In this document: piece by piece, positions 40,624 to 47,775 of the stretch | How positions within the stretch are numbered: the stretch's first letter is position 1 | Layout of the letters: the number at the start of each line of letters is the position of its first letter | Origin: Chloroflexota bacterium | GTDB lineage: Bacteria; Chloroflexota; Dormibacteria; CF-121 | DNA length: 47,951 bases | Assembly (NCBI GenBank): GCA_005881215.1 | Contig: VBDZ01000010.1 | Span: 1-47,951, forward strand | Direction of reading: 5' to 3' | Notes under the pieces: generated by a model | The model's input: the letters and a program-made list of their open reading frames with translations, nothing else | What the model was told of the DNA's origin: nothing | Database searches by the model: none | Position numbers and translations under genes: made by a program

Positions 40624-41043
40624 ATGCTGAAAGCTTGCCCGCAGTGCGGGTATCGCTATAACGCGCCCGAGAACCAGACGTGCGGCAAGTGCAAGGGCTG
40701 GCTGGGCGGTGTGACGGCCGCCGCCGCGGTGGCCGCACCGGCGCAGCGCTCATCACTGGTTCCTCGATCCCTGCCGGAATTCGCCTGCTACCTGCCGGTG
40801 CCAATCGGCGCGATGCTCGGCTTTCCCAACCCGATCGGGGCGGCCTTCGGACTGCTCATGAGCGCGCTGCTGATCAAGGTGGTCCGGCTCGACATGGAGC
40901 GGTTCTCGAAGGGACTGCTGGTCGGCATCGTGATTGCGGGCGTGTTCTTCGTCTACTTGATCTTTCTGCTGATCTTCAGCTTTCTCTTTAACCTGCTTGA
41001 ACCCGTCCTTCAACCGCTGGTAGGGCGCACCTTCAAGCATTAG
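40624..41043 (+). CDS. Zinc-ribbon membrane protein
   Basis: 139 aa. N-terminal zinc ribbon with CPQCGYRYN and CGKCKGWLG, a Pro/Ala linker, then three hydrophobic helices (about 57-80, 95-118 and possibly 118-135). Such proteins are common in Actinobacteria and Chloroflexota with no known role. Co-transcribed with the LapA-like gene, and the following glycosidase gene starts 12 nt later. Confidence 0.72.
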   Translation: MLKACPQCGYRYNAPENQTCGKCKGWLGGVTAAAAVAAPAQRSSLVPRSLPEFACYLPVPIGAMLGFPNPIGAAFGLLMSALLIKVVRLDMERFSKGLLVGIVIAGVFFVYLIFLLIFSFLFNLLEPVLQPLVGRTFKH

Positions 41044-41055
41044 GCGTCGGCGTCC

Positions 41056-42309
41056 GTGGGGCCGCGCCGCCGCTTCCTCGCCCATACCGTCCTGATCGTC
41101 GCGCTGGTGGTGGCCGCCATCCCGGCAACGCTCGGCTCGAGGACGACTCCCCATCCCGCGCCCGTCGCGCTCAGAGGCCCGAGTCCCTCGGCCACGCCGC
41201 TTCCGCCCCCCTCCGTACCCGTCGACGAGCGGCCCCAGCCGCTCTCGCTCGATCTGGCGGTTGGGCAGATGATGGCGGCCAGCTTTGGCGGCCCGACCAT
41301 CACCGATGGGCTGCGCCACCTGATCCTCGATGAAAAGGTCGGCACCGTCCTGCTCTTCGGCGACAACTTCACGGACGCGGCCAGCCTCGCCCGGCTGACA
41401 GCGGACCTGCAGGCGCTTGGACGTCAGGCCGGCCTGCCCGCGCCGCTGCTGGTGACCCTCGACGAGGAAGGTGGGCGGGTGATGCGGGTGACGGATGGGG
41501 TCGCGTCGTTGCCCTCAGAGCAAGAGCTGGGCGGCCGCGGCCCGCAGGGCGTGCACGACGCCGTAGCCGCCACCGCCGTTGGGCTCCATCGTCTCGGGGT
41601 GCAGCTCGACCTGGCGCCGGTAGCGGACCTGCGAACGAATCCCGCCGATGCCGTGATCGGCGACCGCTCGTTTGGCGGCGATCCCGCGGTGGTCGGTCCG
41701 TTGGTGGCCGCCGCCGTTGGTGGGCTGCATGACGGCGGGGTGGCCGCCACCCTCAAGCACTTTCCCGGTCTCGGCGGCGCGGCGGGCGATCCGCACGCAG
41801 CCATGCCGTCGGATGGCGAGAGCCTGAACCAATGGGCCGCCACGCAGGCGCGCAGCTTCCAGGCTGGGATCGACGCCGGGGCCGACGCCGTGATGACCAC
41901 GGCGGTGGTGGTCCCGGGTCTCGATCCAACGGGTACGCCAGCGCTCTTCTCCCGCGCCGTGGTGACGGGGCTCTTACGGGACCGATTGCACTTTCAGGGC
42001 GTCATCGTGACCGACGGCCTGGGCATGGGCGGGATCACGATGCTCTACAGCCTGCCGGACGCCACCGTGGCGGCCGTCCGCGCCGGGAATGACCTGGTGC
42101 TCCTGAACAGCGCGGATGCCGCCTACCAGGCGTCGGCCATCGAGACGGTCAAGCAGCAGGTGCGCAGCGGGACCATCTCGAGCGACCAGGTCCAGGCGTC
42201 GGCCGCGCGGGTGATCGCGCTCCGGGCCCGCTGGCCGGTGTGGGCACCGTCGTTGATGGACCTGTCCGCGGCGCCTCCGACCTTCGAGCTCGCGGCGCGC
42301 CGGCGCTGA
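41056..42309 (+). CDS. Exported glycoside hydrolase family 3 beta-N-acetylhexosaminidase (NagZ-like)
   Basis: 417 aa, GTG start. Signal peptide or anchor (about 6-28), Pro-rich linker, then a GH3 barrel with VGTVLLFGDNF, LLVTLDEEGGRVMRV, TLKHFPGLGGAAGDPHAA (His/Asp dyad) and nucleophile Asp in VIVTDGLGMGGI. NagZ enzymes remove GlcNAc from muropeptides. Being exported, it would act on the cell wall rather than on cytosolic recycling intermediates. In the same operon as two membrane proteins. Confidence 0.88.
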   Translation: MGPRRRFLAHTVLIVALVVAAIPATLGSRTTPHPAPVALRGPSPSATPLPPPSVPVDERPQPLSLDLAVGQMMAASFGGPTITDGLRHLILDEKVGTVLLFGDNFTDAASLARLTADLQALGRQAGLPAPLLVTLDEEGGRVMRVTDGVASLPSEQELGGRGPQGVHDAVAATAVGLHRLGVQLDLAPVADLRTNPADAVIGDRSFGGDPAVVGPLVAAAVGGLHDGGVAATLKHFPGLGGAAGDPHAAMPSDGESLNQWAATQARSFQAGIDAGADAVMTTAVVVPGLDPTGTPALFSRAVVTGLLRDRLHFQGVIVTDGLGMGGITMLYSLPDATVAAVRAGNDLVLLNSADAAYQASAIETVKQQVRSGTISSDQVQASAARVIALRARWPVWAPSLMDLSAAPPTFELAARRR

Positions 42310-42312
42310 ATC

Positions 42313-43239
42313 TCAGCGAGCGATTCGCTCGATAACCTGGGCGAAGCCGTCGAGGTCTTTTTCGAAAACGGTGATCGATGAGATGCCGAGCTGTTCGCGG
42401 CGACGCTCGAGCGTGGACGCGACCTCCTCGACGCTGCCGATCAGGACGAGCGGCGAGACCAGTAACTGATCCGCCGGCTGCTTCCAATTGGCCGACAGCG
42501 TCCGTGCGGCGGCATCGCGATCGCTGGTCACGGTGACGGCTTGCACCAGGGTGTTGAGCTCCAATGTCGAGAATCGATCGCCCGCGGCTTCCTTGATCCA
42601 GGCGACCTTTACCCCAAAGGCCTGCTCCGTCGCGTCCGCAGTATCTAGCCCGCTGCCGTCGGCGCGGGAGCGCGGCATGAGGCTGACCACGTCCGCTTCT
42701 TTCGCCGCGAGTGTGAGCAGACGCCGCCCGCCGCCGCCGATGGTCAGCCGGGGATGCGGCTGCTGCACGGTCTTGAAGCCCGCCGTCAGCGCCTTCACCT
42801 GGTAATGCCGCCCGGTGAACGTCACGGGGTCCCCCGTGAGCAGCCGCTTGATCAGCTGAACCGCCTCGGTCAGCCGTTCAACACGGGTGCCACCCGGATC
42901 GAATCGAAGGCCGGCGGCGTCATACTCGCTCTTCAACCAGCCGGCGCCGATGCCAAATTCGAAACGGCCCTCGGTCAGCAGGTCGATGGTGGCGACCTCC
43001 TGGGCCAGCAGCGCGGGGTGGCGGAAGTCGTTGTCGTAGACAAAGCTGCCGACGCGCAGCTTCGACGTCGCCTCCGCGGCGAGCACGAGCGCCGGGGCGA
43101 TCGCCGGGCGGGCACCGAAATGGTCGGAGATCCGCAGGCTGTCGAACCCCATGGACTCGACTTGCCGAGCGAAGGCCATCCACTCGACCTTCGGCCGCGG
43201 GTGATGGGTACTGAGGCCGAACCGAAACGGACGGGTTAT
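42313..43239 (-). CDS. LLM-class F420-dependent oxidoreductase
   Basis: About 308 aa. Luciferase-like TIM barrel: GFDSLRISDHFGARPAIAPAL, EFGIGAGWLKSEYDAAGL and GGGGRRLLTLAAKEADVVSL, matching the TIGR03621 F420 group. The family's first strand (TRPFRFGLS) is encoded upstream of the first ATG (43179), so the true start must be earlier. The best candidate is ATA at 43239, which overlaps the stop of the upstream gene as ATAA, the geometry of ATGA couplings here. If ATA is not used, the gene starts at 43179 and lacks strand 1. Coupled to the LeuA-like fusion gene. Confidence 0.87.
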   Translation of the reverse strand: MTRPFRFGLSTHHPRPKVEWMAFARQVESMGFDSLRISDHFGARPAIAPALVLAAEATSKLRVGSFVYDNDFRHPALLAQEVATIDLLTEGRFEFGIGAGWLKSEYDAAGLRFDPGGTRVERLTEAVQLIKRLLTGDPVTFTGRHYQVKALTAGFKTVQQPHPRLTIGGGGRRLLTLAAKEADVVSLMPRSRADGSGLDTADATEQAFGVKVAWIKEAAGDRFSTLELNTLVQAVTVTSDRDAAARTLSANWKQPADQLLVSPLVLIGSVEEVASTLERRREQLGISSITVFEKDLDGFAQVIERIAR

Positions 43240-44144
43240 TGCGGAACAGGCTCCCTCCCCTTCGTGGGGAGGTCGTCAATCTCCCTCCCCCTTGTGGGGA
43301 GGGTCAGGGACCGGGTAGGCCGTACCAGCCAGTTGAGCGCATTGACGTACGCGTTGGCCGCCGCTTCGACCACGTCGAGCGCCACCGCCCGGCCGACGAC
43401 GACGTTCGAGCCCTGGCTGAGCGTCACCACGGCTTCGCCGAGCGCATCGCTGCCCTGGGTCGCCGCCGCCAGGCTGAAGTCTTCGAGCTCGGCCTGCACG
43501 CCGGTTACTTCCTGGATGGCGCGGAAGACCGCGTCGAGCGTCCCGTTCCCGGTCGCCCGGGCAGTCGAGATGGTGCCCTCATCACTGACGGAAACCTCGG
43601 CGGAGCTCGAAACACCGCTTTGTGCGTTGACCTGCACGTCGCGCAACGCAAAGCGTCCGGGTGTACTCCGGCCGAGTGCTTCCTCCGCGGCGAGCTTCAA
43701 GTCTTCGGCGTAAAGCGCGCGCTTGCGCTCGGCCAGGCTGAGGACCAGAGGGTAGACCGACCCGAGCTGTTCTTCGTCCAGCTGGATTCCCATCGAGGAG
43801 AGTTCTTCGGCCAGGCGGCGCCGGCCCGCCGTGGTGCCGACCTGACCGAACTGCGGCGCGTAGCCCAGATCTGCGGGGTCGATGAACGCCGGCACGATCG
43901 ACTTCGGACGGCGCGGCGGACTGAAGACCGTAGTGGGAAAGACGGCCCGGACTTCTTCGATCCACCGCTCCCAGCCGGAATAATCCATGGTGGCGAGCAT
44001 CGCGACGTAGGCGTCGAAGCGAACCAGCAATGCCGCCGGCTGCTCGTGATGTTTGATGATGAGTGTGGTGCCGCTTTCCTCCAACGCTTGCAGGATGGGA
44101 TCGAGATTACGCGCCAGTTCGGGAGCCGAAATGACTTTGAGCAC
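43236..44144 (-). CDS. Phd/YefM-like domain fused to the regulatory C-terminus of 2-isopropylmalate synthase
   Basis: 302 aa, GTG start 6 nt after a TACGAT -10 box, so probably leaderless. Residues 1-50 look like a Phd/YefM antitoxin-type DNA-binding fold (VISAPELARNLDPILQALEE then TTLIIKHHEQPAALLVRFDAY). Residues 100-155 match the linker domain after the LeuA barrel (TTAGRRRLAEELSSMGIQLD then AERKRALYAEDL). Residues 165-273 match the LeuA dimer/leucine-binding domain (SGVSSSAEVSVSDEG, GNGTLDAVFRAI, GSDALGEAVVTL, AANAYVNALN). There is no catalytic barrel and no substrate motif. The last 23 residues come from two palindromic repeats. Likely a ligand-responsive regulator, not an enzyme; function is inference. 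Confidence 0.72.
   Translation of the reverse strand: MLKVISAPELARNLDPILQALEESGTTLIIKHHEQPAALLVRFDAYVAMLATMDYSGWERWIEEVRAVFPTTVFSPPRRPKSIVPAFIDPADLGYAPQFGQVGTTAGRRRLAEELSSMGIQLDEEQLGSVYPLVLSLAERKRALYAEDLKLAAEEALGRSTPGRFALRDVQVNAQSGVSSSAEVSVSDEGTISTARATGNGTLDAVFRAIQEVTGVQAELEDFSLAAATQGSDALGEAVVTLSQGSNVVVGRAVALDVVEAAANAYVNALNWLVRPTRSLTLPTRGREIDDLPTKGREPVPQ
43250..43312 (+). repeat. Interspersed G-rich palindromic repeat, copy 4 (double)
   Basis: Two copies in tandem: CTCCCTCCCCTTCGTGGGGA (43251-43270) and CTCCCTCCCCCTTGTGGGGA plus GGGTCAGGG (43281-43309). They form the last 23 codons of the LeuA-like fusion gene, whose tail then reads LPTRGREIDDLPTKGRE. Confidence 0.8.
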
Positions 44145-44149
44145 GACGT

Positions 44150-44155
44150 CATCGT
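44150..44155 (-). promoter_or_regulatory. -10 box of the LeuA-like fusion gene (leaderless)
   Basis: TACGAT on the minus strand, then GACGTC, then the GTG at 44144: six bases between -10 and start codon, as in the rhodanese gene and promoter copies 1 and 2. The divergent lipoprotein gene starts at 44172, so both promoters share about 28 bp. Confidence 0.45.
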
Positions 44156-44171
44156 AGACCCGCGCTCGACT

Positions 44172-45347
44172 ATGGTCAAACGCCTTCGTTGGTGGATCGT
44201 GGTCGGATTCCTGGCGATCACGAGCGCCTGTCAGTCGACGCCCACGGCGCCCTCACCCACGCCCAGTCCCAGTCCGTCCGCATCACCGCTAGCCGCCTGC
44301 CCAGCCATACCCGCACCGACCGCGCCACAGTTCCTGCTCCAGAATCAGCCGGCGCCCGATGATCTGGCGTTCGACAGCCACGGCCGTCTGCTGATCAGCG
44401 ACATCACAGCCGGCACCGTTTCGGCCCTGAATCCGGACGGATCGGTCGAGCGGATCGCCGGCGGTCTCTCCGCCCCGGAGGGTATCGTGCTCGCCGCCGA
44501 CGGGCGCATCCTGATCGCGGAGCAGGGCCGTAATCGCATCGTCGCCATCGACGCGCAAACGCATGCCGTCACCCAGTGGCGTACGTTTCCAAACCGGACA
44601 GGACAAGACGGGATTGACGGCATCGGCCCTGTGCTTCCGGCTAAAGACTCCCTGGGCAATCTTCTCCCGACCGGTGACAACGTGATCGTGCCGGACAGTC
44701 CAAACGGTGTGGTCTGGCGGGTCAGCGCCGACGGAAAGAGCGCGACCCAGATTGCAAGTGGGATGGTGCGTCCGGTGGGAGCGGCCGTCGACCGCAATGG
44801 GCGGACCTTCGTGGCCGACGAAGGTGGAACGCTCTGGGTCCTCGATCCGTCGAAGCGTCGGTTCGCCACGCTGCCAACCCCCGACGACGTCTTAGTCGGG
44901 CGAGGCGGGCACATCTTCGTCAACACCCTTGGCGACAACGCGATCCATGAGCTCGATGGCCAGGGCCACCAGGTCAGCGTCATGTCCGGAATCCAGCAGC
45001 CGCAGGGGATTGCGCTCGACGACGCGGACAACCTCTACTACACCGAATTCCTGAAAGGTCGGGTTGCGCGCGTGGTGCGGACTTTCGTCCTCGACCCGGC
45101 GAAGGTAACGCGTACCGCGCCGGGGCGATACCTGATCTGTCCGGTGATCCGGCGAGCGCAGAGCTTCACCAGTCCACTCAGCCTCCAAGCCGGCTCGGGT
45201 CTCACCACATCGATCCTTCGCCTCGTGCAGCCAGGTACGGGCTCATCGGGCGCACTGGAGGTGGAGACACCCGATCGATCGATCGGGATCTTGGTCAGCG
45301 ATGGTGGCCTCTTATCGCAATCGCAGAGCGTTCCCCTGTCGCCGTGA
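44172..45347 (+). CDS. Lipoprotein with NHL/SMP-30-like beta-propeller
   Basis: 391 aa. Lipobox AITSAC at residues 15-20, Ser/Pro-rich spacer (21-45), then a six-bladed propeller (about 50-310) with repeated DDLAFDSHGRLLISD, PEGIVLAADGRILIAEQGRNR, PVGAAVDRNGRTFVADEGG and PQGIALDDADNLYYTE. The remaining 80 residues form a separate beta-rich domain. No conserved SMP-30 metal residues can be named, so enzyme activity is uncertain; ligand binding at the outer face of the membrane is likely. Its stop is 1 nt from the convergent rtcB stop. Confidence 0.84.
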   Translation: MVKRLRWWIVVGFLAITSACQSTPTAPSPTPSPSPSASPLAACPAIPAPTAPQFLLQNQPAPDDLAFDSHGRLLISDITAGTVSALNPDGSVERIAGGLSAPEGIVLAADGRILIAEQGRNRIVAIDAQTHAVTQWRTFPNRTGQDGIDGIGPVLPAKDSLGNLLPTGDNVIVPDSPNGVVWRVSADGKSATQIASGMVRPVGAAVDRNGRTFVADEGGTLWVLDPSKRRFATLPTPDDVLVGRGGHIFVNTLGDNAIHELDGQGHQVSVMSGIQQPQGIALDDADNLYYTEFLKGRVARVVRTFVLDPAKVTRTAPGRYLICPVIRRAQSFTSPLSLQAGSGLTTSILRLVQPGTGSSGALEVETPDRSIGILVSDGGLLSQSQSVPLSP

Positions 45348-45348
45348 C

Positions 45349-47025
45349 TTATTCAGTTCCCTTGATCGACGCCAGGGGCACCAGCTCGTGCTCGATGGTT
45401 GCCAGACCCGCTCGGGTTACGGCTTCGACGACCTCGCGCGACGATTTGTAGCAATCCTTCGATTCATCGATCGGAACCACGCCATCGGTGTTCACGATGA
45501 TGCCCGCGTCTCGGTAAGCGGCATTCACCTCGTCTTGTTTGAGGCCTCTCTTCGCTGCGTTGCGCGACATCCGGCGGCCAGACCCGTGGTTGACGCTGTA
45601 GCCGCTGACTTGAGCGTGTTCCGCGGCTCGGAGGATGAAACTCGAGTCACGATTACTGCCAGGGATGAGGATGGGATGCCCCGCTTGCGGGTCATCGTAG
45701 CCGGCGGGAAACGCGCGCGTTGCCCCCTTGCGGTGGACATGGACCCAGCCGAACTCGGGATGATGTTCCCGCTGGACCAGGTTGTGACTGATCTCGTAGA
45801 CCAGGGATAGCGGCTTACCGAAGACCTCTTCGAAAGCGATCGCGATCTGCTCGAACATGGCGAGCCGGTTGACAATCGCGAAGTTTCCGCCGGCCGCGAC
45901 CGCGTTCAGATAGTCGCGATAGTGTGCCGACTGCGGGGTGAAGTAGCCAAGGTCGAGCGCCTTGATCGCCGGATTCTCCGCCTTCGCCAGGTGGAAATAG
46001 TTGGTGGCCAACCCGTGGCCGAAGCCGCGGCTGCCAGAGTGCAGCTGCACATAAAGCGTGTCGCTACCCAGGTTGCCCTGGAGTTCGATGAAGTGATTGC
46101 CGCCGCCCAGCGTCCCCAGCTGCGGGATCCCGCGCTCCGGTCGTCCCGGACCACCCCATGGGGGCTGCCAGGAGTCATCGACCGGGAGGCGGTCGCGTTC
46201 CGCGCGTGTCCGGTCCACCCGCTCGCCATAGTGCTGGGCGTAGTAGGCGGCGCCGCCCCGGATGATCGCCTCGAATTGGTTCTGCGTCAGGGTCTTCAAC
46301 CGCGTGCGGCTGACCTTGCCCGGTCCCAGCGCCACTCGCCGCGTGACCTCCTGATTGAAGCGCCGACGATTCTGCGGCGTCGCGGCGGCGACCGGGACCT
46401 CACTCGAGGCGCTCATCATTCCGCAGTTGTGAACGAAGACCCCGGCATCCAGGGCAAAGTTGCCGTATTCGGGCACGGTCAGACAATAGACATCCTCATG
46501 ACCATCGATAACCTCAACGGAAGCGACCTTGTGGTTAAAACCGTGCCGCCATCGTCGGTGATTGTTGATGCCAAACCCGCCGACGACTGACTCGCCGCAG
46601 CTCTCGCAAAGATGGGTGAGATGGGCGACCTCAGACGACTTCGCTCGACCACGTTCGCTCTGGTTGTAAGCAAGGAGGAACGCTTTCCCGCGCTCGCCTT
46701 TGCCAGCGACCGATTGCCTGAAGTGCTCAGGTCGCTCGCGCATGTAGCGCTCCAGGTTGGCCGTGCCCCTAAGGGCGAAATAGAGGCGCCCCTCAGGAGT
46801 GCGTGCCTTTCTGGCTAAGGCTGCCAGTCTTGCCGGTTCAAGCCTGTCGCGGTGACGGGCGATATTATGTCGCCCGTTTTGATGGTGGTACCGGATATGG
46901 TCGCGGTCTCCCATGAACTGCAAGTTGTCGGGGCGGCAATCGTCCGGCGTGAAGTTCTTGTGATGAATGACCGTGCGCTGGCCGGGGAAGGACGGAATCT
47001 GCCCCATTAAGGAGGCGATAGCCAC
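45349..47025 (-). CDS. rtcB: RtcB RNA ligase: intein C-terminal half plus C-extein
   Basis: Residues 1-200 of this frame finish an intein: HNH-type VIHHKNFTPDDCRPDNLQFM and a C2H2-like zinc finger (HLCESCGESV then NNHRRWRH), then splicing blocks F and G (DVYCLTVPEYGNFAL, VFVHN). Splicing would join to Cys+1 of CGMMSAS. The C-extein (358 aa) has the RtcB core: LGTLGGGNHFIELQ, LHSGSRGFGH, SHNLVQREHH, ILIPGSNRDSSFI, VNHGSGRRMSRNAAKRG. RtcB joins 2',3'-cyclic-phosphate RNA ends to 5'-OH ends using GTP and Mn. It is out of frame by one nt with the upstream part. If translated alone, starts at ATG 47007 or GTG 47025 are possible. Confidence 0.88.
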   Translation of the reverse strand: MAIASLMGQIPSFPGQRTVIHHKNFTPDDCRPDNLQFMGDRDHIRYHHQNGRHNIARHRDRLEPARLAALARKARTPEGRLYFALRGTANLERYMRERPEHFRQSVAGKGERGKAFLLAYNQSERGRAKSSEVAHLTHLCESCGESVVGGFGINNHRRWRHGFNHKVASVEVIDGHEDVYCLTVPEYGNFALDAGVFVHNCGMMSASSEVPVAAATPQNRRRFNQEVTRRVALGPGKVSRTRLKTLTQNQFEAIIRGGAAYYAQHYGERVDRTRAERDRLPVDDSWQPPWGGPGRPERGIPQLGTLGGGNHFIELQGNLGSDTLYVQLHSGSRGFGHGLATNYFHLAKAENPAIKALDLGYFTPQSAHYRDYLNAVAAGGNFAIVNRLAMFEQIAIAFEEVFGKPLSLVYEISHNLVQREHHPEFGWVHVHRKGATRAFPAGYDDPQAGHPILIPGSNRDSSFILRAAEHAQVSGYSVNHGSGRRMSRNAAKRGLKQDEVNAAYRDAGIIVNTDGVVPIDESKDCYKSSREVVEAVTRAGLATIEHELVPLASIKGTE

Positions 47026-47329
47026 CGCGGGCGAGACGGCTGTAGAAAGGCATTAGGGAGGTGCCGGGCGAGAGCGATCGTGCTTCATGCCAACTTCCGT
47101 CGCGAAGCATGAATTGGTGGTCGGGCGTGCAATCGATCGTCGCGCCATTGTCGAGCGTCACGCGAACGAGTGCCGCCCTGCGCCGGGTCAGCTTCGCAGT
47201 AGCCTTGGCCGCGACGACCCGATGCTCCGAGGTGAGGGACAAGATCCAGTGCTCGCCGCCTGTGTCAGCTAGATCCCGGAGGGTCCGTGGCCCGTCGAGC
47301 GTCGATACACGAGTGCCTCCCGTGAAGCA
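46426..47329 (-). mobile_element. Intein with HNH endonuclease inserted in RtcB
   Basis: 904 nt, 301 codons plus one extra base. Cys1 (47329) to Asn at 46426 with Cys+1 downstream. Blocks A, B, F and G are present, penultimate His in VFVHN. An HNH-like endonuclease and a C2H2 finger lie between the splicing halves, so it is, or was, a homing element. The insertion splits the conserved GYDIG-C metal-ligand motif of RtcB, a typical intein hot spot. Confidence 0.9.
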
Positions 47330-47617
47330 GCCGATATCGTAGCCGACAGGACCCAGCGCCACGGCACCCGACTGCGCGTCGGTTAGTAGCGCCGTGCCAA
47401 TTGGGACGCCATAACCATGGTGAACGTCGGGCGTGATCGCCACCAGTTTCACGCCGGGAAAGGTCGCGGCATTGACAATCTGCGGATAGATCGACTCCTC
47501 AAGTTGATCGAGGAGGTTGGCTGTTAGGAAGAGCCGCACCGGGACTGACCCGATGGCCTCGGTATGCAACGTGTAGTAGCCGTAACCCGAATCTTTTACC
47601 GCGAGCTTCCAAGTCAA
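46865..47617 (-). CDS. rtcB: RtcB RNA ligase: N-extein plus intein N-terminal half
   Basis: TTG start 47617 (MTWKLAVKDSGYG). Residues 1-96 are the N-extein with ITPDVHHGYGVPIGTALLTD and GPVGYDIG, the metal-site motif that Cys97 of the intein interrupts. Residues 97 on are intein: block A CFTGGTRVSTLDG and block B LDNGATIDCTPDHQFML (TxxH). In-frame intein similarity continues to about LMPFYSRLARGGYRLL; after that the frame leaves the expected sequence and reads a non-intein tail to the stop at 46865. A 1-nt difference near 47000-47010 breaks the gene. Either a sequencing error, a pseudogene, a programmed shift or a split intein. Confidence 0.85.
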   Translation of the reverse strand: MTWKLAVKDSGYGYYTLHTEAIGSVPVRLFLTANLLDQLEESIYPQIVNAATFPGVKLVAITPDVHHGYGVPIGTALLTDAQSGAVALGPVGYDIGCFTGGTRVSTLDGPRTLRDLADTGGEHWILSLTSEHRVVAAKATAKLTRRRAALVRVTLDNGATIDCTPDHQFMLRDGSWHEARSLSPGTSLMPFYSRLARGGYRLLNGADSVLPRPAHGHSSQELHAGRLPPRQLAVHGRPRPYPVPPSKRAT

Positions 47618-47640
47618 CTGACAATCCGCTCCACTGTTGG

Positions 47641-47657
47641 CCGTAGGGTTCCTACGG
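47641..47657. promoter_or_regulatory. Perfect hairpin in the rtcB leader
   Basis: CCGTAGG-GTT-CCTACGG, a 7-bp stem with a 3-nt loop, between promoter copy 3 and the rtcB TTG. In the mRNA it would sit 24 nt before the start codon. No T-tract, so attenuation or processing rather than simple termination is possible. Confidence 0.5.
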
Positions 47658-47676
47658 CAAGGAGATCATCGCACCC

Positions 47677-47711
47677 ATCATGCGGGCCGGCCGCGACAGC
47701 TATCTGTCGCG
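47677..47711 (-). promoter_or_regulatory. Shared promoter element, copy 3 (upstream of rtcB)
   Basis: Minus strand: CGCGACAGATAGCTGTCGCG (47711-47692), an almost complete palindrome, then CATGAT (47682-47677) at the same spacing as the -10 boxes of copies 1 and 2. The first 17 bases fit CGCGACAKAYAGCTGTC, shared by all three copies. The rtcB start is 60 nt downstream of the -10-like box. Confidence 0.55.
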
Positions 47712-47743
47712 AAGTCACCACAGGTCAAAGTCCGATGGGAGGC

Positions 47744-47767
47744 AAGCCTAGAAAGGCTTCCTATACT
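47744..47767 (+). promoter_or_regulatory. Promoter of the citrate synthase gene with inverted repeat
   Basis: TATACT (47762-47767) ends 8 nt before the ATG at 47776, so the mRNA is nearly leaderless. Immediately upstream, where a -35 would be, is the inverted repeat AAGCCT-AGAA-AGGCTT (47744-47759), a possible operator. Confidence 0.5.
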
Positions 47768-47775
47768 TGGCTCGT

